From Fervidicella metallireducens AeB (GTDB taxonomy: Bacteria > Bacillota > Clostridia > Clostridiales > Caloramatoraceae): a stretch of DNA of 53,565 bases. Within the stretch, counting starts at the first letter, position 1, and each line of letters begins with the position of its first letter. The DNA is taken from NCBI RefSeq assembly GCF_000601455.1, contig NZ_AZQP01000016.1, positions 1 through 53,565 of the forward strand, in the 5' to 3' direction. Under the pieces are notes generated by a model. It was not told the origin of the DNA, made no database searches, and worked only from the letters and a program-made list of their open reading frames with translations. Made by a program: the position numbers and the translations under genes. Positions 47,869 to 53,565 of this stretch are shown here, piece after piece.

Positions 47869-49332
47869 ATGATGGAATTTATCCTGATGTTTTCGCTTTT
47901 AATAACAACAATGATTTTTTCTATTTTTACAAAAGATATTAAGAAAACTGCAATAATAAATATTATTTCCTCAGTAATAAATGTTGCAGTAGTTATATAT
48001 TTAATGTTCCGTATAAATTCCATAGGTTTTCTTTCTTACATGAATAATTCAATATATATAGATTCATTAAGCATAATACAGATGTTCGTCGGTTCGGGAG
48101 TTACATTCATAACAGCTATATATTCATATAGATATGTATTGAATGAATTAAGGGATGAAATTATATCAGAAAGAAGAGCCAGGGTGTTTTTTACTTTATT
48201 TAACGCCTTTGTAATATCTTTATTAATAATATGTATAAGTAATAACATTATGGGTATGTGGATAGGATTAGAGGGGACAACCATTGCCACAACATTTCTT
48301 ATTGGTCTTGAAAAAAACAAATTATCTTTAGAGGCTGCATGGAAATATGTAATCCTATGTTCAATCGGTATAGGAATTGGGTTCATAGGTATAATACTTA
48401 TGCTGTATTCAGCAGGACAAGAAACAACTGTTCTATCATTAAATTGGACAAATTTATTGAATTCATATAAACCAATAAATATTGATATGGCAAAAATTGC
48501 ATTTACGCTAATATTTATAGGAATTGGAACAAAGGCTGGTTTTGTTCCTATGCATGCATGGTTTTCAGATGGCCATAGCGAAGCCCCATCACCAGTTAGT
48601 GCCATGGTATCTGGAATACTTTTAAACATTGCTCTATATGTTATTGTCAGATTTTATATAATTATAAAAATGGTTTCAGGAATAGAGAATGTTAAATATT
48701 TATTTATTATTTTTGCAATGATATCTTTACTGGTTTCTGCATTTACTATGCTGAAACAAACTAACTACAAAAGACTTCTTGCTTTTTCTTCTATTGAAAA
48801 CATGGGGATAATATCACTAGGAATTGGTTTTGGAGGTCATCTTGGAATTTTTGGTGGATTGCTTCACTCAATAATACATTCCTTTGGAAAAACCTTACTG
48901 TTCTTGGTGGCTGGTAATCTAGTGTCGGTTTATAGAACTAAGCGAATTGATAAAATTCATAAACTGATTAAAACTATGCCAATGAATGGTGTGTTTCTAA
49001 TATTGGGGATGCTGATTGTAACTGGAGCACCTCCATTTGGCTCTTTCTTTAGTGAATTTAATATTTTAATGGAAGGAATAAATAAGGGATATTACTTTGC
49101 AGTAACCTTGTATGCTTTATGTATTTTAATAGCATTTGCAGCTTTATTAAATGTGTTTATAAGAATGATTTTTGTTAAGGGAGATGAAGAGGAATATAAA
49201 AGATTTGATAAGGATAGTGAAAATATTGTACCAGTAATCATTTCTTTAATTTATGTTGTATTTGTAACATTAACATTTAATAACATCCTTTACCCAATAC
49301 TTAGCAAGGCAGTTTTAATAATAGGTATTTAA
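47869..49332 (+). CDS. Second antiporter-like subunit (HyfF/NuoN-related)
   Basis: A 487-residue membrane protein with about 13 hydrophobic segments. IGIGTKAGFVPMHAWFSDGHSEAPSP and LAFSSIENMGI are the antiporter-type signatures, with the conserved Lys and His. It differs from the first antiporter-like subunit in having an N-terminal acidic membrane residue region IGLEGTTIAT. ATG after AGGTGAT. Fourth gene, nine bases after the NuoK-like subunit. Confidence 0.86.
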   Translation: MMEFILMFSLLITTMIFSIFTKDIKKTAIINIISSVINVAVVIYLMFRINSIGFLSYMNNSIYIDSLSIIQMFVGSGVTFITAIYSYRYVLNELRDEIISERRARVFFTLFNAFVISLLIICISNNIMGMWIGLEGTTIATTFLIGLEKNKLSLEAAWKYVILCSIGIGIGFIGIILMLYSAGQETTVLSLNWTNLLNSYKPINIDMAKIAFTLIFIGIGTKAGFVPMHAWFSDGHSEAPSPVSAMVSGILLNIALYVIVRFYIIIKMVSGIENVKYLFIIFAMISLLVSAFTMLKQTNYKRLLAFSSIENMGIISLGIGFGGHLGIFGGLLHSIIHSFGKTLLFLVAGNLVSVYRTKRIDKIHKLIKTMPMNGVFLILGMLIVTGAPPFGSFFSEFNILMEGINKGYYFAVTLYALCILIAFAALLNVFIRMIFVKGDEEEYKRFDKDSENIVPVIISLIYVVFVTLTFNNILYPILSKAVLIIGI

Positions 49333-49344
49333 GGAAGTGAAAAA

Positions 49345-50910
49345 ATGAAAATAGAAGATTTAAAAAAGGATATTGAAAAACTTGGTTTCCCTATAAAAAT
49401 AGAAATAAAAAATAAAAATGAACTGTATGTTGACATTGACAAGGATGATGTAAAAAAAATACTTGAGACAATGTTTAAAAAATATAAATTATATTTTTCA
49501 GGTCAGTTTTGTCTCCAGGACAAAGATTTTATAATAAATGTTATTTTAACGGATAGAAAAAATGGGTACCTTATAATTTTAAGATATAAAACTGAAAATG
49601 AGATAGTATCATTACAGGGAATTGCTAATCAAAGCAATTTGTTTGAAAGAGAAATAAGTGATTTGTTTGGTCTTGAAATAGCTGATGGAGAAGATAAAAG
49701 AAATATAGTTAAGCACGAAATATGGGAAAATGGTATACATCCACTCAGAAAGGATTTTTTATATGGACAGAGAGTTAAGGACTTATGTGAGACTGAAGAA
49801 TACAAGTTTAAAGAAGTTATTACAGATGGCGGTTTTCAGATACCAGTAGGCCCAGTTCATGCAGGAATAATTGAGCCAGGACATTTCAGATTCAGTGTTA
49901 TAGGGGAGTTAATAGAAAATTTAGAAATAAGACTAATGTATAAGCATAGAGGTATAGAAAAAATTTGCGAAAACGTAGATTTAAATAAATTAAATTTAAT
50001 ATTTGAAAGGGTGGCAGGGGAATCCTCTGCAGCTTATGGCGAAGCTTTTGCACAGCTTATTGAAAAGATAAGTGATTTCAAAGTTTGTGAGAGTATTATG
50101 GCACTGAGGGTTATTCTTTTAGAACTTGAAAGGATATATAATTTCCTTGATGACATAGCAGGAATTTGTGTAGACGTTGGGTTTAGTTATCCCGCTAAAA
50201 AATTTGGTTATATGTCAGAGTTAATACATCAGCTTTGTGAGAGAATAACAGGAAGCAGATTTTTAAGGAATGCTATAATTCCATATGGAAGTAATATTGA
50301 TTTTACTGAAATTCAAAGGGAAGATGTAGTTAAAACAATAGATATAGTAGAAAAAAGGTTTAATGAAATTGTTGAAATGACATTGAATACAGTTTCCTTT
50401 TTAGATAGGGTTGAGCATACTGGTATAGTTGAAAAAGCAATAGCTAAAGAGCTTAACATGACAGGTGTAGTTGCAAGGGCAAGCGGGATACAGTACGATG
50501 TTAGAAAAAGTTTTCCTTATGAAGTATACAGACAATTAAAAAAATCTATAAACTTTGAAGAAATTGGCGGAGTTTTTGAAAGATATAATGTCAAAATTGC
50601 AGAAATAAGGGATGCTTTCAAATATATAAAAACATCCCTGACTTTAATAAAGGGAGATGTAGAAAAGAAAAAACAATGGATAGATATTGAGTCAGGTAAA
50701 GAAGGCTTTGCAGTTGTTGAAACGGTGAAAGGAGAATTAATTGTTTTTGCCAGGACGGGTGAAAACAACAAGATGGACAGGGTGTATTTTAAAACTCCTT
50801 CATTTACCAATTGGAATGGGCTGACCTATGCTGTTTTAGGAGAAATTGTGCCGGATTTTCCACTTTGCAACAAGAGTTTTAACATGTCATATTCTGAAAA
50901 TGATAGGTAG
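49345..50910 (+). CDS. NuoCD/HyfG-like large subunit lacking most NiFe cysteines (Ehr-type)
   Basis: A 521-residue fusion of a NuoC-like part (about 1-150, with ENGIHPLRKDFLYG) and a NuoD/[NiFe]-large-subunit-like part with GPVHAGIIEPGHFRF. In true group 4 hydrogenases the L1 motif is RxCGxC; here it is RVAGESS (A224 and S227 replace the cysteines). The C-terminal L2 motif DPCxxC is DFPLCNKS (C508 kept, S511 replaces the second). Three of four NiFe ligands are therefore lost, as in Ehr complexes. What it reduces is unknown. ATG 49345 follows AAGGAAGTG. Confidence 0.9.
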   Translation: MKIEDLKKDIEKLGFPIKIEIKNKNELYVDIDKDDVKKILETMFKKYKLYFSGQFCLQDKDFIINVILTDRKNGYLIILRYKTENEIVSLQGIANQSNLFEREISDLFGLEIADGEDKRNIVKHEIWENGIHPLRKDFLYGQRVKDLCETEEYKFKEVITDGGFQIPVGPVHAGIIEPGHFRFSVIGELIENLEIRLMYKHRGIEKICENVDLNKLNLIFERVAGESSAAYGEAFAQLIEKISDFKVCESIMALRVILLELERIYNFLDDIAGICVDVGFSYPAKKFGYMSELIHQLCERITGSRFLRNAIIPYGSNIDFTEIQREDVVKTIDIVEKRFNEIVEMTLNTVSFLDRVEHTGIVEKAIAKELNMTGVVARASGIQYDVRKSFPYEVYRQLKKSINFEEIGGVFERYNVKIAEIRDAFKYIKTSLTLIKGDVEKKKQWIDIESGKEGFAVVETVKGELIVFARTGENNKMDRVYFKTPSFTNWNGLTYAVLGEIVPDFPLCNKSFNMSYSENDR

Positions 50911-50918
50911 GGATTAAT

Positions 50919-51623
50919 ATGAAATTTTTAATAGACAGGATAAAAAATGGAAATGAAACGATAAAAGATCCTTTTTACGAAAATGGATATTCATATGGGA
51001 AAGTTACAGTTGACATGAATAAGTGTATTGGTTGCAAAAATTGTTTAAAGCAATGCCTTGTAGGGGCTATAACTTTCCATGAAAAAATAGAAATTGCCAA
51101 TAAAAAATGTATATATTGCAGGGAATGTTTAAATAGCTGCGAGGCAGGAGCAATAAAAATGAATAACGATTATAAACTTAGCGAAATTGAAACGGCAGGA
51201 GAGGAGCTTAAAAATAAAATCTTTAAGAGATTCAATAGATCTTTGATTTTAAGATCCGTTGACACTGGTTCATGTAATGCCTGTATGTTAGAATTGTCAG
51301 CAACAACAAACACATATTATTCCTTATCAAGGTACGGAATTAATTTTGCTGCATCTCCAAGACATGCAGATGGATTAGTTATTACAGGTCCAGTAACTAT
51401 AAACATGAAAGAAGCATTAATAAAAACGTATTATGCTATGCCTCAGCCAAGAATTGTAATTGCCCTTGGTAGTTGTGCTTATGATGGAGGAGTATTTAAA
51501 GATGGGTATGGAAACTTTAAAAGCTTGAAGGATATAGTCCCAGTTGATTTAGTTATTCCTGGATGCCCTCCTTCACCACAGGCAATAATTTTTGGACTGT
51601 TAAAATTAATAGATAGAATATAA
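50919..51623 (+). CDS. Ferredoxin / NuoB-like small-subunit fusion (HyfH-HyfI)
   Basis: A 234-residue protein that merges two usual genes. Residues 30-80 hold two [4Fe-4S] motifs of the CxxCxxCxxxC type (Cys36, 39, 42, 46 and Cys64, 67, 70, 74). Residues 110-234 are a NuoB/HyfI-like domain with Cys119 and Cys122 (SCNAC), Cys186 (GSCAYDGG) and Cys216 (PGCPPSP), the ligands of the proximal cluster. The electron path is thus intact although the NiFe site is not. Last gene of the cluster; its 3' end is part of an 18-bp hairpin. Confidence 0.9.
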   Translation: MKFLIDRIKNGNETIKDPFYENGYSYGKVTVDMNKCIGCKNCLKQCLVGAITFHEKIEIANKKCIYCRECLNSCEAGAIKMNNDYKLSEIETAGEELKNKIFKRFNRSLILRSVDTGSCNACMLELSATTNTYYSLSRYGINFAASPRHADGLVITGPVTINMKEALIKTYYAMPQPRIVIALGSCAYDGGVFKDGYGNFKSLKDIVPVDLVIPGCPPSPQAIIFGLLKLIDRI

Positions 51624-51660
51624 ATAATAACCCATGTATAATCATGGGTTATTATTTATA
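51619..51660. terminator. Bidirectional hairpin formed by the 3' ends of two convergent genes
   Basis: TATAAATAATAACCCATG (51619-51636) and CATGGGTTATTATTTATA (51643-51660) are perfect 18-bp arms with a six-base loop TATAAT. The left arm covers the stop of the ferredoxin/NuoB fusion gene, and the right arm encodes the last residues (INNNP) and the stop of the MarR-type gene. Without a long T run it is an unusual terminator, but its placement suggests it serves both transcripts. Confidence 0.7.
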
Positions 51661-52646
51661 CTTTCGTAGGTTTTGTTAATAAAGATATCAATAATGTCAT
51701 TTCCTACTAATAAATTCATTTTATAAAGGATAGAATTAATATAAACTAAATTTTCATAGGTATTTGCTTTTAGTGTATTTAGCATATCGATGTTTCGAAG
51801 ATTATTTTTAATATCGTAACTTAGTATAGATTCCCCAGTGCTGGTAACAAATAAATTTATTGAATTTTTTATATTTCCCCTCTCTTTTAATAGAAAACCT
51901 TTTTTATGTAAATTATTAACAATAAGATTGGCAGTTGAACGGGACCAAAATCCTAAAGTGCTAAGCTCTGCTGAATTTATTCCAGGGAATGCCTTTATTA
52001 TATTAAGTGCTCTAAGCTGAGGATAAGTAAGTCCAACATTTGCAAGCATATTAGAGTGTTTGCGTTCAACAGTAAGCACGAAAATTCTTAAAAGATTATA
52101 TACCGTAGTGAGAGTTTTAATGTAGTTAGAGTCACTAAAATTAAACTCATTAAAATCAAATTTTAGCTCATACTGATTGAGTTTATCAATATATTCAGGA
52201 ACATAATTGTTTTCTCCTGAAATAATAAGCTTCTTTAAGGTTTTAACCAGTAAATTTATGTCATCATATGAAATTTGGTTTAATAACTTCAAAATTGCTG
52301 CTGAAGAAGTTCTAGTTATCTTTACATCTGAAAGTTTATTTTCTCCAAGGGTGGTAAGTTTTAAATTATAAGTTTTTTTGTTAATTGTTTCTTCATTATA
52401 TATATAACCTTTTTGCATTAATAGTTTTATAATACTTGATACTGTAGGTGGTGACCAACAGCCTATTTTTGAGATGTTTTCCTGAGATATACCAGGAAAA
52501 CACTTTAAAATCCATAAAACCCTTAACTGGGGAAGAGTTAATCCGTGTTCCTCAATGTCTAAGTTATGTGTGTATTCTAGCTTCAAAAATAAGTATCTAG
52601 CAAGATTGTAAAAGGAGTATAATTCAAAATTAATCTTATTTTCCAT
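51642..52646 (-). CDS. Tandem MarR-domain regulator (two MarR units in one chain)
   Basis: A 334-residue protein made of two MarR-like winged-helix units. Residues 36-82 (LTLPQLRVLWILKCFPGISQ...) and 206-252 (LTYPQLRALNIIKAFPGINS...) align without gaps at an offset of 170. Ordinary MarR proteins are about 150 residues and act as homodimers; here one chain may fold as a pseudo-dimer. The two recognition helices (WSPPTVSSIIKLL and WSRSTANLIVNNL) differ, so an asymmetric operator is possible. ATG 52646 has only a weak GGGGGA site. It is convergent to the Ehr-type operon and could regulate it; that is inference. Confidence 0.8.
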   Translation of the reverse strand: MENKINFELYSFYNLARYLFLKLEYTHNLDIEEHGLTLPQLRVLWILKCFPGISQENISKIGCWSPPTVSSIIKLLMQKGYIYNEETINKKTYNLKLTTLGENKLSDVKITRTSSAAILKLLNQISYDDINLLVKTLKKLIISGENNYVPEYIDKLNQYELKFDFNEFNFSDSNYIKTLTTVYNLLRIFVLTVERKHSNMLANVGLTYPQLRALNIIKAFPGINSAELSTLGFWSRSTANLIVNNLHKKGFLLKERGNIKNSINLFVTSTGESILSYDIKNNLRNIDMLNTLKANTYENLVYINSILYKMNLLVGNDIIDIFINKTYESINNNP

Positions 52647-52731
52647 CGAATATCCCCCAAAACTATGTTAATAATAAAACATTATAGCATAATAATCAGA
52701 AACATCATATAAAATACATAAAAATACAATA

Positions 52732-52759
52732 TTGACATAAAATGAAAGCGTGATAATAT
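52732..52759 (+). promoter_or_regulatory. Promoter of the tRNA-Thr gene
   Basis: TTGACA (52732-52737), a 16-base spacer and TAATAT (52754-52759), 33 bases before the tRNA gene. Confidence 0.7.
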
Positions 52760-52792
52760 GGAATTAGATAAAACTATTCAATTATGATTTAA

Positions 52793-52868
52793 GCTGGAAT
52801 AGCTCAGTTGGCAGAGCGACGCACTCGTAATGCGTAGGTCGAGGGTTCAAGTCCCTTTTCCAGCTCCA
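52793..52868 (+). tRNA. tRNA-Thr (anticodon CGT)
   Basis: A 76-base cloverleaf: acceptor GCTGGAA pairs with TTCCAGC, the D arm GCTC/GAGC is complete, the anticodon stem ACGCA/TGCGT frames the loop CTCGTAA with anticodon CGT (reads ACG), and the T arm contains GGTTCAAGTCC. The 3' CCA is encoded. It stands alone with its own promoter. Confidence 0.97.
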
Positions 52869-52891
52869 GATTAGAAACATCTTTATATACT

Positions 52892-52929
52892 AACAAATAA
52901 ACCAAGTCCTAAGGCTTGGTTTATTTGTT
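52892..52929. terminator. Bidirectional terminator between tRNA-Thr and the convergent hypothetical gene
   Basis: AACAAATAAACCAAG (52892-52906) and CTTGGTTTATTTGTT (52915-52929) are perfect 15-bp arms around an eight-base loop; an additional T follows at 52930. The right end touches the stop codon of the hypothetical gene. Confidence 0.85.
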
Positions 52930-53558
52930 TAAACAGAAGTATTCTTTTTAAATAAGGATGCGTCTATATATTTATCCACATCATCCACAATGTAAGAATT
53001 ATTATCTACATATATAACCACGAATTTACTGGTACCCTTTCTACCTTCATCAGAAGGAACCAAGGAAAAGGCTATCCAAAAATCTTTGCCCTTAAAGGCT
53101 ATAGAATATTTTTCTTTACCGTAGGTTAATAAATCATTTTTAAATTGAAAACGGGAATCAGGAGAAACAGTAACTGATACTGTTTCAATACAGCAGCTTC
53201 TATAACCCTTTTGAACAATATCAAATAGTCCTGATAATGGGAATGAAGCGTATATACATTCTAAAACTTCTTCAACCTTTATGTTTGAGACAATTTCCTG
53301 TGCAAAATCTGGCAGAACTTTATGTTCCTCTTTTAAACCATCTATTACTTCTCTATCACCCATAAGGTTTTTTATAACCTTATTTAATTCAGATTGAACC
53401 CCGCTTTTTTCGTTACTTAAAATGTTTTCAATTCCTTTTTCATCCAGGCTGTTTAGTAGCAGGGATCTCATATTAAAAAATTCATTAAAATATTTAACAG
53501 AGGGATAAGAGTATAATATACTTTGCTTTACCTTTGCTATATCAGCAGCATTAATCAT
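52929..53558 (-). CDS. Hypothetical protein, unrecognised
   Basis: A 209-residue soluble-looking protein starting MINAADIAKVKQSIL at ATG 53558; its ribosome site would lie at or beyond the window edge. No signal peptide or membrane segment is seen. The N-terminal half appears helical, with SLDEKGIENIL and LPDFAQEIVS; the C-terminal half appears beta-rich, with TVSVTVSPDSRF, EKYSIAFKGKDFWIAF and FVVIYVDNNSYIVDDV. A Cys-Cys pair lies at SCCIETV. No domain is recognised. It is convergent to tRNA-Thr. Confidence 0.7.
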   Translation of the reverse strand: MINAADIAKVKQSILYSYPSVKYFNEFFNMRSLLLNSLDEKGIENILSNEKSGVQSELNKVIKNLMGDREVIDGLKEEHKVLPDFAQEIVSNIKVEEVLECIYASFPLSGLFDIVQKGYRSCCIETVSVTVSPDSRFQFKNDLLTYGKEKYSIAFKGKDFWIAFSLVPSDEGRKGTSKFVVIYVDNNSYIVDDVDKYIDASLFKKNTSV

Positions 53559-53565
53559 TTAAAAA

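Overview
The window is a low-G+C chromosomal segment spanning the replication origin of an endospore-forming member of the Clostridia (Bacillota). The gene order around dnaA, the spore genes (yyaC, a LonC-type protease), the anaerobic membrane complex and the A+T-rich codon use all point to Clostridiaceae. A thermophilic or alkaline relative such as Caloramator is possible, but the sequence alone does not settle the genus.

Origin and flanks. From about 9.3 kb leftward, the minus strand carries dnaA, dnaN, yaaA, recF, remB, gyrB and gyrA, ending in a terminator. At the left edge two tandem consensus promoters point out of the window, as expected for an rRNA operon. The origin is bipartite: about ten DnaA boxes lie between dnaA and rpmH, and a second DnaA-box group with TAG-type DnaA-trios and an A+T-rich unwinding region lies between dnaA and dnaN. 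Rightward from the origin run rpmH, rnpA, yidD, yidC, jag, mnmE, mnmG, rsmG, noc, parA and parB, with a perfect parS directly after the parB stop.

19-28 kb. This accessory stretch holds DUF4446, UPF0180 and phosphoribosyltransferase genes, a frameshifted spore protease yyaC, an AI-2E-family permease, and a sulfur module. The module is an ArsR regulator, a sigma-54 enhancer-binding activator, and an L-cysteine desulfidase gene with a clear -24/-12 promoter and repeated palindromic upstream sites. CvpA, YedF and DUF3343 follow.

28-34.6 kb. A TPP riboswitch with an attenuator leads a thiamine operon: a PurF-like amidophosphoribosyltransferase, thiS, thiF, thiG, thiH, thiC and thiE (frameshifted). 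The PurF paralogue could supply phosphoribosylamine for the ThiC substrate AIR.

35-44.3 kb. MscS channel, DUF951, rpsF-ssb-rpsR, a MazG-like gene (frameshifted), YybS, gdpP, rplI, lonC and dnaB (frameshifted).

44.5-53.6 kb. A six-gene membrane complex related to group 4 [NiFe] hydrogenases and complex I, whose large subunit has lost most NiFe cysteines (Ehr-type). It ends in a ferredoxin/NuoB-like fusion. Convergent to it is a regulator with two tandem MarR domains, followed by tRNA-Thr(CGT) and an unrecognised protein.

Four genes (yyaC, thiE, the MazG-like gene, dnaB) carry single small frameshifts, mostly explicable by a short homopolymer. Because dnaB is normally essential, at least some are probably assembly or sequencing errors rather than real pseudogenes.
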